Shown piece by piece: positions 46,102 to 54,333 of a DNA stretch of 64,000 nucleotides. The stretch is from assembly GCA_035651655.1 (NCBI GenBank), contig DASRFG010000029.1, positions 1 to 64,000 of the forward strand, written 5' to 3'. Made by a program: the position numbers and the translations under genes. The stretch is from Terriglobales bacterium (GTDB lineage: Bacteria; Acidobacteriota; Terriglobia; Terriglobales; Acidobacteriaceae). The notes below the pieces were generated by a model, which did no database searches, was not told where the DNA came from, and worked only from the letters and a program-made list of their open reading frames with translations. Within the stretch, counting starts at the first letter, position 1. Each line of letters starts with the position of its first letter.

Positions 46102-46659
46102 ATGTCCAGCTCTCCTCGTTCTACCGTTGAAGTACCTTTGATTGAAACGCAGCGGCTCAGACTCCGCGGCCATCGCCTCGATGATTTTCCTCATTGCACC
46201 GCGATGTGGGGAGACGCAAATGTAACTCGGTATATAGGCGGCAAACCGCTCAGCGAAGAGGAATCCTGGACGAGGTTGCTGCGCTATGTCGGCCACTGGT
46301 CGTTGCTTGGCTTCGGTTATTGGGTGGCCGAGGAAAAGGTGACCGGGAATTTCGTTGGGGAGCTTGGATTCGCGGAGTACAAGCGCGACCTGGTGCCTTC
46401 ACTTAAGGGCATACCGGAGATCGGATGGGCCTTTGTACCGCAAGCACACGGCAAAGGATATGCCACTGAAGCGGTTCGGGGCGTGGTCGCTTGGGGAGAC
46501 CAGCACTTCGGGTCAGCACGGACTGCCTGCATCATCGATCCCGGGAATGTTGCTTCGATTCGTGTGGCTGAGAAATGCGGATATCGAGAACTTCAGCCAA
46601 CCACGTACAAAGGACAACCGACGATCATGTTTGTTCGCGAACCGGGTGCAGCGGGTTGA
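46102..46659 (+). CDS. GNAT N-acetyltransferase of the RimJ/RimL group
   Basis: A 185-aa acetyltransferase. It starts LIETQRLRLRGHRLDDF, the RimJ/RimL-type opening, with the acetyl-CoA P-loop in GWAFVPQAHGKGYATEAV and a C-terminal NVASIRVAEKCGYRE. It would acetylate an N-terminus or a small amine; substrate unknown. It sits 53 bases after the ASPIC gene on the same strand, at the meeting point of the two convergent modules, and seems functionally unrelated. Confidence 0.9.
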   Translation: MSSSPRSTVEVPLIETQRLRLRGHRLDDFPHCTAMWGDANVTRYIGGKPLSEEESWTRLLRYVGHWSLLGFGYWVAEEKVTGNFVGELGFAEYKRDLVPSLKGIPEIGWAFVPQAHGKGYATEAVRGVVAWGDQHFGSARTACIIDPGNVASIRVAEKCGYRELQPTTYKGQPTIMFVREPGAAG

Positions 46660-46662
46660 CAG

Positions 46663-46685
46663 GCTAGCTGCATTCCGTGGCTAGC
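46663..46685. terminator. Short inverted repeat between convergent genes
   Basis: GCTAGC at 46663-46668 and 46680-46685 can pair around an 11-base loop, in the 35 bases between the GNAT and M24 stop codons. It may act as a weak bidirectional terminator; there is no T-run on either strand. Confidence 0.28.
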
Positions 46686-46694
46686 GGCAGAGAC

Positions 46695-48032
46695 TCAACG
46701 CATTGCGCGCTCGATTTCATCAGCACTGTAGGGTAAGTTGTCGGTTAGCACTTCATGGCCATTCGTCGTAATCAAGATCATGTCCTCCAGGTAGTAGCCC
46801 ACGCCGTCAACTGTCACCATGGGCTCGAAAGCGACGGTCATTCCCGCTCGCAGCACCTGGGGTGTGTCAGTTGTATCAAGACCTACTGCATGGATTTGCC
46901 AGAATGGAGTTCCGTCTTTGATGAGCATGGCCTCGACGGCGCGCTTGCCCACATCTGTTTTCACATTCTCACGCTGCCGCTCTACTTCTTGCCGCCACGC
47001 TGCGTATACGTCAGTTTTCCGCACACCATCGTGAAACGCGCGGAGGCCAGCCTGATAGGCAGCCACAAAAACGTTCCAGACTTCGCGCTGGCCCGGGCCG
47101 AAATGGCCTGAAACCGGAACTGTGCGCCCGACATCGCCTTGATAGTGCTCCAAATCGCAACCAACATCTACGCGGACCAACTCACCTGGCTTCATTACGC
47201 GGTCGAGGTGGTGATAGTCCGCAAATGAACCCATAGGCGCTGGAAAAGCCGAGTTCGGACCTGACATTACCCACGGCCAGAATGCGGGCCCTTCGCCACC
47301 AGCCCGGATGCACTCGTGAACGACTTCTGCCTCTACTTCTCGCTGGGAATGACCGGGTCGTACACCACGCATACCTGCCAGCAGCGCCTGTGCGCTGGCT
47401 TTCGCAGTCCGCCGCATGACTGGGATCTCGTACGCGGTTTTCTTGACTCGCTCTGCGTCGAGCAGCTCCGCAGCCGAACGCATCGTGGCATTAGGCCAAC
47501 GATGGCCGATGGCATATCGCCAAAAGAATTGCGCGTCGTTATCCACGGTAACATTGGAGGGCAGGTTCGGCGCGGACATCCAAGGCTCCTCACACCAATA
47601 AAGGATAGGAGCGACACTCTCCGCTAAGCGGCGGTCAATGAAAGGTGCAAAGTCGTTCCAACTAACCACGTGATCAATCTTCAACTGGGCCGCCGTCGCC
47701 GGACCTGGCGCGAGTAATGCACGTGGTGGAGGCCACAAGGGACCTTGTTCCCCTGGAACAAATAGCCACGTCTCATGCTTCACACCGTCAATTGCCAGGA
47801 TCGCGCCAACGGCATCCGGCAATCCGGTGAGGTAAAAGAAAGCTGGATTCTGTTGAAACCCGTGTGCGTCCAGAGATACTGCAGAATTCGCATGCAGCAA
47901 GAGAATGCCATCGGGAAACAGCTTCATGGCGCGCTCCCGACGGTCTTGGAATTCGGCGCTGGCGGTTTCTGCCGAGTGCGCCATAGCAGCGCAAAGCAAC
48001 CCAACCCCCACCCAAACAACAGCTCGGCGCAC
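46695..48032 (-). CDS. Exported M24 metallopeptidase (Xaa-Pro aminopeptidase type)
   Basis: A 445-aa protein with a signal peptide (about 1-20, ending AHSAE), an AMP_N domain (about 25-160) and an M24 pita-bread domain. Metal ligands are present: two Asp in VRVDVGCDLEHYQGDVGRTV, His in QIHAVGLDTTD, Glu in MTVAFEPMVTV and Glu in YYLEDMILIT. It removes N-terminal residues preceding proline. It lies 31 bases after the PHP/TolB gene and closes the - strand module. A second exported M24 gene lies at 60943. Confidence 0.9.
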   Translation of the reverse strand: MRRAVVWVGVGLLCAAMAHSAETASAEFQDRRERAMKLFPDGILLLHANSAVSLDAHGFQQNPAFFYLTGLPDAVGAILAIDGVKHETWLFVPGEQGPLWPPPRALLAPGPATAAQLKIDHVVSWNDFAPFIDRRLAESVAPILYWCEEPWMSAPNLPSNVTVDNDAQFFWRYAIGHRWPNATMRSAAELLDAERVKKTAYEIPVMRRTAKASAQALLAGMRGVRPGHSQREVEAEVVHECIRAGGEGPAFWPWVMSGPNSAFPAPMGSFADYHHLDRVMKPGELVRVDVGCDLEHYQGDVGRTVPVSGHFGPGQREVWNVFVAAYQAGLRAFHDGVRKTDVYAAWRQEVERQRENVKTDVGKRAVEAMLIKDGTPFWQIHAVGLDTTDTPQVLRAGMTVAFEPMVTVDGVGYYLEDMILITTNGHEVLTDNLPYSADEIERAMR

Positions 48033-48063
48033 AATACTCCTTCACCTGCGAATGGATCTGTCC

Positions 48064-50583
48064 CTATTTACCCGGCGCCCCAGCACCGCTCATTTCAAGA
48101 AACTTCTCGCGAGCTTTCTGATAAACCGCCACGGTTTCCGCTTTTTGTTGCGGCGTGTAGAACGTGCGCTGCGGGACGAGTTGCAACGCGCTATCCATCC
48201 ATTGCACGAAGTATTGGGCGTCCTTAGGCGAAGAGGGCTTCTGGCCGTCACGAGTAAGCCAAACCGGATTCGAATGCGCGTAAACGTAGCTGTCCGTAAT
48301 CAAATGGACCTTTGCTGGGCCGGACACGCGGGCGGCGATCCAGCCACTGGAGGCTACAGGGACTGCCTTGCTGATCTTGATGTGGTAAGGATCCGCGGCT
48401 TTCTCCGAAGCGACAACCTGCCCATTTTGGATGATGTCCAAGCGCTCCACGGGAACAATCGAGTTCACTTCCACTTCCACAGGAACCGATGACTTCTCGC
48501 CTGAAATCTGTACTTCGTCACCGGGTTCGTGGCCATCCACTTTAAAGGTCATAAGGGGGCCGTTGGTGACAAACGATTTTCCTTTAACCAGCCCATCGAT
48601 CCAACCCTGGTAGTTCAACGGCGACTCTGAGTGGACATACACGCGCACTCCACCTATGGTCGGTGCGCGCCAGTAATTTGGCATGGCGTCGCTGCCGGCT
48701 GAGACTGGAATCCTATAACCCAGATTCCATAAACGGTACAGTACTTCACCGGCCACGTTCGCATCCGTCCATATGCACATCAGATCGTAGAAATCCGTCT
48801 TCCCAAGGGCCACGTCAGCGGGAAATTCTCGCGCTCCTACAAAGTTGTGCGTTTTCAGCGGGTCGCCGCCAGGGGATAAGAGGTATGGGTGTACATACCC
48901 TCCAATGGCACCCTGTTCATGCATTGCATCGAGTACTTGGGCGTTGGTTGGGTACTCGGCCGCATACGGTGTTCCATCGTAACCATCGTAGACGGGGAAA
49001 TAGAAGCGCTTCATGTTCAGCAGCCCCATATGGCCAGCAAAATTGGGGCGGTATTCCTCATTGAAGTACAGAATGCGGTTGGGGCTGGAATGTGTATCAG
49101 GCTTGCCGGTGAAGTACTCGACGTCAATCAGACGCGTGTTGTGGTTGGTGGGAAAATCATTCACCACGTTAAGGTCCTCTGCGTCGGCCTCCGACAGCAA
49201 AGATTCGGGCGTTTCGGCATACACGCCACCGTAGTTCATGTGCAGGTGGTTATCGCCGGAATACCAGCCATTCGCTTGCAAATCGGCAATGCGCTCTAGC
49301 TTGAGCGTGACCGTCTGGGTCTGGCCGGCTGTAATCTCTACTTCCCTCTTCTGCGGACGGTACTGAAATCCCTTGGCTGCTTCAACAATCGCCTTTCCTG
49401 CCGGCAGTTCAACTGTGAAATCGCCCGCGCTCTGAAAGTAGTGGTCGCCAGTAATAATTGACACGCGTTCGAAAGCACCGTCTGGAGCCCAGGACTTTCC
49501 GTCGTTCCCGGTCAGGTATATCCGCGCTGCGGTTTTATTTCCAGAGGGGTCCTCAACCGACACACGGAGCGTGCCTGCAGGCTCCTTCCATCGCAGAGCG
49601 GCGATTTTTACAGGTGTGGCTTCGCCGCCGGCGGCAGGCATGGTTAACAGGGTGAATTTGTGGTCGCCGTTGGAAATGAATGCGATGCGGTCGCCCTTGG
49701 GAGACCACGCGGGCGTGAATACCTCATCCTTTGAATATGTGAGCTGGGCTGGTATGCCAGTTTTGGCGTCGGCGAGAAAGAGCTGGTTTCGGCCGGTTTG
49801 CTGCGAGACAAGAACGATGGTCTTGCCGTCGGGCGACCAGCGCGGTCGCGCCGCCCACAACGTTTCCTGGCGCAATAATAAATGCGGCACCTTGGTGGCA
49901 AGATCAACCTTCCAGAGGTCTCCCGAACCGTACGAGGCTGGCAGGCCGGGAGCTATGGGGCGCGCGCTTATAAACACATAAGACTTGCCATCGGGCGAAG
50001 AAGCGGGCTGCAGGCTCTGCTTGCCGTCGGCCAACAGTGGCGACGGAGTGCCGCCCCTCGCGGGCACTTGCCACAGTCCAAGCGGCTTACCACCGGGGCT
50101 TGAGGTGTAGTAAATCAGGTTGGCGGACTGCCACTCCGGATCCACGTTGATGCCTGCTCCATGGGTCAGTTGCTGGGGTGAACTGCCGTCCTGGCGCACT
50201 ACCCAGATGTGCATGGAATGGCCATCGTCGCGCGAGAAAGCGATGCTGCGGCCATCGGGCGACCATGCCGGTTGCGAGTCATAGTGCGGCCCGGATGTGA
50301 CTTGGATTGCATCTCCACCTTGTGCTGAAACTTTCCAGATGCTTCCATGCATGCCGAAAGCAATTTCCTCACCGCTCGGCGACCACGTGGGGTTCCAAGG
50401 ACCCCGGGTGACTGAGGGGAGATACAAGCCCTCCATATACATCTGTCCGGCGGCCTGGAGCTGCTTATCAGGGTTTGGCGTCGCGATTGGGTAAGCTGTA
50501 GGAATTTGTGCCGAGGACCGGGCGCCAACCAGCCCGAGGACCAGGAGCAGCAGCCACGACAGGCTGCGGAAGCCTTTCGTCAT
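48064..50583 (-). CDS. Exported TolB-propeller plus PHP/CehA-type metallohydrolase
   Basis: An 839-aa protein: signal peptide (about 8-26), a TolB/PD40 propeller (about 55-340, repeated SPDGKSY/WSPDGRSIAFS/WSPKGDRIAFIS), a short Ig-like domain (about 365-435), then a CehA/McbA-like metal hydrolase of the PHP superfamily opening WYSGDNHLHMNYGG with His-x-His metal ligands. No exact substrate can be named; McbA/CehA hydrolyse esters such as carbaryl, but related exported proteins are uncharacterised. ATG 50583 is preferred to 50589. It is 68 bases downstream of the ASPIC gene on the same strand and precedes the M24 gene. Confidence 0.82.
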   Translation of the reverse strand: MTKGFRSLSWLLLLVLGLVGARSSAQIPTAYPIATPNPDKQLQAAGQMYMEGLYLPSVTRGPWNPTWSPSGEEIAFGMHGSIWKVSAQGGDAIQVTSGPHYDSQPAWSPDGRSIAFSRDDGHSMHIWVVRQDGSSPQQLTHGAGINVDPEWQSANLIYYTSSPGGKPLGLWQVPARGGTPSPLLADGKQSLQPASSPDGKSYVFISARPIAPGLPASYGSGDLWKVDLATKVPHLLLRQETLWAARPRWSPDGKTIVLVSQQTGRNQLFLADAKTGIPAQLTYSKDEVFTPAWSPKGDRIAFISNGDHKFTLLTMPAAGGEATPVKIAALRWKEPAGTLRVSVEDPSGNKTAARIYLTGNDGKSWAPDGAFERVSIITGDHYFQSAGDFTVELPAGKAIVEAAKGFQYRPQKREVEITAGQTQTVTLKLERIADLQANGWYSGDNHLHMNYGGVYAETPESLLSEADAEDLNVVNDFPTNHNTRLIDVEYFTGKPDTHSSPNRILYFNEEYRPNFAGHMGLLNMKRFYFPVYDGYDGTPYAAEYPTNAQVLDAMHEQGAIGGYVHPYLLSPGGDPLKTHNFVGAREFPADVALGKTDFYDLMCIWTDANVAGEVLYRLWNLGYRIPVSAGSDAMPNYWRAPTIGGVRVYVHSESPLNYQGWIDGLVKGKSFVTNGPLMTFKVDGHEPGDEVQISGEKSSVPVEVEVNSIVPVERLDIIQNGQVVASEKAADPYHIKISKAVPVASSGWIAARVSGPAKVHLITDSYVYAHSNPVWLTRDGQKPSSPKDAQYFVQWMDSALQLVPQRTFYTPQQKAETVAVYQKAREKFLEMSGAGAPGK

Positions 50584-50651
50584 AAGCATTATCTCCCCGC
50601 CAATTGGGCGGTCGTTCTAGAAGCTCCCTCTTAAGGTGCCGCGTGCTCGGT

Positions 50652-52568
50652 TCATCTCCCGGATGTCACAAGCATGGCTCCCTTGTAGAGATTGAGGCCC
50701 CAAGAGAGAGCTTCTACAACAACCGCAACTTGCTTTCGAAGAAGGCGAGGCAAAGCTCGAGCGGAAAGAAAAGGCGCTATAGCAAAAGGATGGCCAGAGT
50801 TGTGTTGTCCTTCTTCTGCTCTAGTTCCTGAGTCTAGATTCCCCAAATGAGCAGGGGTCCCTCCAGCGGCCTCGGCTTCCTCGACCTTGTTATAGCGATC
50901 CAGTCCTAAGTTAGAGACGGTTTGCGGGATGCCGCTTGGCCATCGCACCTCTAAGCTAAGATCGTGAGGTAGCGTGGCTCCCAACCCAAAAACCACTCTG
51001 TTGTCATGTGACGCGAGATAGCTCGAACCCCCTGTGATCCAGCGAACTAGTGCTTTCTGGCCGGCGTGCAGTGTCAACTTGGCGCCGATCGCGTCGCGAT
51101 TGCTTCTCTTCCCCTGAAGTTGAACGCCAAGCCAATGATTGCTGCGAAGATTGTTGCGTAGTAGCACTGGCTCATCGTTAAGAGTGACAAATGCAACGTC
51201 TGGATAACCATCGTTGTTGAAGTCCCCGACTGCCAGCCCGCGCGCGACATAGGCTTTACGGAACGCCTGCCCCGCCAGCTCCTCCATGTTTTTAAATGTT
51301 CCTGCGCCAGTGTTGGACAGAAGAAGCGGAGGTTCGTCGTATCGAATGTCCTTGCGGATGCGCTGCATGAACTCGTTCACGTGGCCGTTGACAATCACCA
51401 GGTCGAGATCGCCGTCGTTGTCGAAGTCCAGGAACTTCGTGCCGAAACCGACATAATGCCTGGTGGAAGCTGCCAATCCTGACTCGCGGCTTCGGTCCTC
51501 GAAAAGCAGCTGGCCGGTATGGACGAACAGGGCATGAAGTTCGTCGTTGAAGTTGGTGACCACAAAATCAGGCCAGCCGTCACCATTTATGTCGCCGGCA
51601 TCCACTCCCATACCGGCTCGAGCTTTGCCCTCACTGCTGTAGGCAACCTCGGCATCGAGGGCACGGTCCTCGAAGGTGCCGTTACCCTTGTTCACTAGCA
51701 GCAGGTTTGGCGACCCATCGCAGGCTACAAAAAGATCGGGCCATCCATCATCATTCACATCAATGCTGACGGCGCCTAGCGCCCGACGCGAGAGAGTCTG
51801 AAAGCCAGCTCGCACACTGACGTTGGTAAAAGTGCCATCGCCATTGTTGTGGTAGAGCGTAGGAGAGTCACCCTCATAGGCAACCTGCTCACAATAGCCG
51901 CGCTTGCGGTCAAACTCGCAGCGCTTCTGATCGGCGTATGAGAACTTGACGTAGTTACAGACGAAAAGGTCGAGCTTGCCATCTCGGTCATAATCAAACC
52001 ACACGGCGCATGTCGCCCATTTCCCTGCGTTCCTTACGCCAGCGCGTTCTGTGACATCGGTGAAGGTTCCGTTGCGATTGTTGTGGTAGAGAGCACTGGA
52101 TGGATAACCGGTGATGAAAATGTCGGGAAATCCATCATTGTCGTAATCCGCAGCCGCCACTCCCATGCCATAAAACGCAAGCCGATCCAGGCCGGCGGCA
52201 GCAGCGACATCCTGGAACTTGCCGTTACCAAGATTGCGGTACAACGCATTCCGAACTGGAGTCGCGCTCTTCCCTTTCGGAGTTTCCCCACCATTTACGA
52301 ACAGAAGATCTAAAAGGCCGTCATTGTCGAAATCAATGAAGGCGACTCCGCCTCCCATGGTCTCAAGAAGGAAACGATCGTCAGATTGTCCGCTGAAGTG
52401 CCGCCAGGTGATCCCGGCTTCCTGAGTAACATCGGTGAAGATTTCTGCTGTTTTAGAAGCCGGCAAGGGTTCGGCCAGACCAAACGAAACAATGCGGCAA
52501 GCCACTAGCACGATGGCAACTGAAGCGGTCGAAGCGACTGCCGCTGCCATTTGCTTTTTTGAGTTCAC
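50652..52568 (-). CDS. Exported FG-GAP/VCBS calcium-propeller protein with ASPIC/UnbV domain, copy 3
   Basis: A 638-aa protein with a hydrophobic N-terminus (about residues 8-30), seven calcium loops (DFDNDGLLD, DYDNDGFPD, DYDRDGKLD, DVNDDGWPD, DINGDGWPD, DFDNDGDLD, DFNNDGYPD) and an ASPIC domain (NHWLGVQLQGKRSNRDAIGA … LEVRWPSGIPQ). The GTG start at 52568 overlaps the upstream TPR stop by four bases (GTGA), a translational-coupling signature. An ATG at 52550 is the alternative. The frame is open to 52700 inside the TPR gene but without support. A 40-residue tail beyond the ASPIC domain is extra. Confidence 0.88.
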   Translation of the reverse strand: MNSKKQMAAAVASTASVAIVLVACRIVSFGLAEPLPASKTAEIFTDVTQEAGITWRHFSGQSDDRFLLETMGGGVAFIDFDNDGLLDLLFVNGGETPKGKSATPVRNALYRNLGNGKFQDVAAAAGLDRLAFYGMGVAAADYDNDGFPDIFITGYPSSALYHNNRNGTFTDVTERAGVRNAGKWATCAVWFDYDRDGKLDLFVCNYVKFSYADQKRCEFDRKRGYCEQVAYEGDSPTLYHNNGDGTFTNVSVRAGFQTLSRRALGAVSIDVNDDGWPDLFVACDGSPNLLLVNKGNGTFEDRALDAEVAYSSEGKARAGMGVDAGDINGDGWPDFVVTNFNDELHALFVHTGQLLFEDRSRESGLAASTRHYVGFGTKFLDFDNDGDLDLVIVNGHVNEFMQRIRKDIRYDEPPLLLSNTGAGTFKNMEELAGQAFRKAYVARGLAVGDFNNDGYPDVAFVTLNDEPVLLRNNLRSNHWLGVQLQGKRSNRDAIGAKLTLHAGQKALVRWITGGSSYLASHDNRVVFGLGATLPHDLSLEVRWPSGIPQTVSNLGLDRYNKVEEAEAAGGTPAHLGNLDSGTRAEEGQHNSGHPFAIAPFLSARALPRLLRKQVAVVVEALSWGLNLYKGAMLVTSGR

Positions 52569-54157
52569 CTCTGTTCGGTCCTCTTTGCAGGCTCGGGCGG
52601 ACGGTGGAGCGAGGCTTCTTCCTCCGCGGTTGCACTCTCGAACAGCGCACGTTCCTTCGCTGCTTCCTGCTCCCGACCTTGTCGGCGGTAGGCTCTCCAC
52701 AACGAGTAGTGGACTTTGCTGCTTCCAGGCCGCAACCGTTCTGCTACTTCAAGTTCTTTAAGTCCCTTCGAGGTCTGCTTCTTTTCAATCCAGAGCTCAC
52801 CAAGCTGATGGTGGGATTCCCAGAGCTGTGGATCCAGGCGGATAGCAGTCTGCAGCAGGCCCGCAGCGCTGACCTTCGTCGCTGAGTCTTCCGGCTGAGC
52901 GTCCTTCAGGAGCATCAGTGCGAACTCCTGGAAGTGAGAACCGTCGCGAGGAAACAGACGCATTCCTCGTCTTAAAGTTCTCTCAGCCCCCTGCTTCATT
53001 CCCGCTCGTTCTTGAGCCTGCGCCAGTAGTAGATTTGCGCGGGCATTGTGAGGTTCAAGCTCAACCGCGCGTGTGTAGCACATCGCAGCCGCTCCGAAGT
53101 CACTGGCCCGGGTCTCAGCCGCGCCTCTCAGGTCGTATGCACGGAAGGAGGATGGAAATAATTCGGTCAGCTTCCTCGCGACCTCCTGAGCGCGGGTGAA
53201 TTGATGCTGATTCAAGAGGATCTGGATCAGGTCCAGGTAGTTCGCCTCTTTTTTACTGTCTAGCTGAACCGCCTTGTCCAAAGCGCGAGTGGCCTCATTC
53301 GTCCGACCCTGCGATTCGTAGGCCCATCCGAGCAGGTTGTAAACCTCGCTGGTTTCATCCCCAGCCTTGATAAGGTCAACCAAGGTCTGCTGGCAATCGG
53401 CAAAACGTTGCGAGCGGTACTGCAGCGATGCCAATTCGAACTGGAGTGCGCGCTGGTCGGGATAGACGGACTTAATGGAGGTGAGCACTCTCTCACCGAT
53501 TTCGAAATCCCTTTCCTGGGTTGCGACCTGTGCCATGAGGAAGAGTGCCTGAGGATCTTTGTCTTCGTTCAGTGAGGCTTCAATCGCCTGTCGCGCTTGG
53601 GCTCGTTGACCAGATTCGTAATACGCATGGACAAGCGCAGCTCTCGCCTCAGGATGCTGGGTCAGTTCGCTTGGAATTGAGCCTAGCATTCGAGCCGCGG
53701 TTACGTAGTCCTTTGAGTTTTCCGCTACCATCCCCAGGAGCAAAATCGCCTGGCGATCTCGGGGATCGCTCCTGAGGACCAGCCGCAGGTTAGCTTTGGC
53801 AGCGCGCAATTGACCGAGTTGCCACTGGGTCGCGGCGAGGTCGCGCCGGATCCTAACGTTGGTGGAATCGACGCTGAGCGCCTTTTCAAAATAGAGCGCG
53901 GCGCTAGGCAGATTGCCCTCCATGGCAAAGGTACTGGCAAGAGCTGACAGATACGCAGACTGCCCGGGAGCAAGCTGGATTGCGCGGCGTAATTCGCGTT
54001 CTGCCCCCCGGAAATCTCGGATTTTCACCAGCTCTGAAGCATTTTCGGCAAGAGCTTGTGGATTTTCCTGGGCAATCGCATCGACAGCAATCGGCAGCAT
54101 TGCGATAAGACAAATTGCAAAGGTCATGATTGAGATGACAGAGTTCTGAACCATCAC
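52565..54157 (-). CDS. Exported TPR-repeat protein of the minus-strand module
   Basis: A 530-aa protein with a signal-like hydrophobic segment (about residues 9-28, ending AIAQE) and about twelve TPR units (QSAYLSALASTFAMEGNLPSA …, VYNLLGWAYESQGRTNEATR …). It corresponds to the two TPR genes of the + module. Its stop overlaps the GTG start of the ASPIC gene, so equal or linked production is likely. It is separated from the receptor gene upstream by 176 bases containing a hairpin. Scaffold function is inferred. Confidence 0.85.
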   Translation of the reverse strand: MMVQNSVISIMTFAICLIAMLPIAVDAIAQENPQALAENASELVKIRDFRGAERELRRAIQLAPGQSAYLSALASTFAMEGNLPSAALYFEKALSVDSTNVRIRRDLAATQWQLGQLRAAKANLRLVLRSDPRDRQAILLLGMVAENSKDYVTAARMLGSIPSELTQHPEARAALVHAYYESGQRAQARQAIEASLNEDKDPQALFLMAQVATQERDFEIGERVLTSIKSVYPDQRALQFELASLQYRSQRFADCQQTLVDLIKAGDETSEVYNLLGWAYESQGRTNEATRALDKAVQLDSKKEANYLDLIQILLNQHQFTRAQEVARKLTELFPSSFRAYDLRGAAETRASDFGAAAMCYTRAVELEPHNARANLLLAQAQERAGMKQGAERTLRRGMRLFPRDGSHFQEFALMLLKDAQPEDSATKVSAAGLLQTAIRLDPQLWESHHQLGELWIEKKQTSKGLKELEVAERLRPGSSKVHYSLWRAYRRQGREQEAAKERALFESATAEEEASLHRPPEPAKRTEQR

Positions 54158-54280
54158 TATGTCAACCTAAACCACTCACGATGGGTATCCCAAAGATGAA
54201 GGGCCCAAGCGAGAGGCCACGACCCATTTTGGGAACTGCCGACGTAAGCGGTTCCTTTGCATAGTGCAACATCGCGCCGA

Positions 54281-54315
54281 AGCACTTACCCCGGAGCTTG
54301 CGGGTAGTAAGTGCT
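54281..54315 (-). terminator. Hairpin after the second receptor gene
   Basis: AGCACTTAC (54281-54289) pairs with GTAAGTGCT (54307-54315), with a further CCC/GGG pairing inside, 18 bases downstream of the - strand receptor stop. No T-run follows. Position and lack of T-run match the hairpin behind the first receptor. Confidence 0.5.
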
Positions 54316-54333
54316 CGACGCGCCCGAGTCCGG

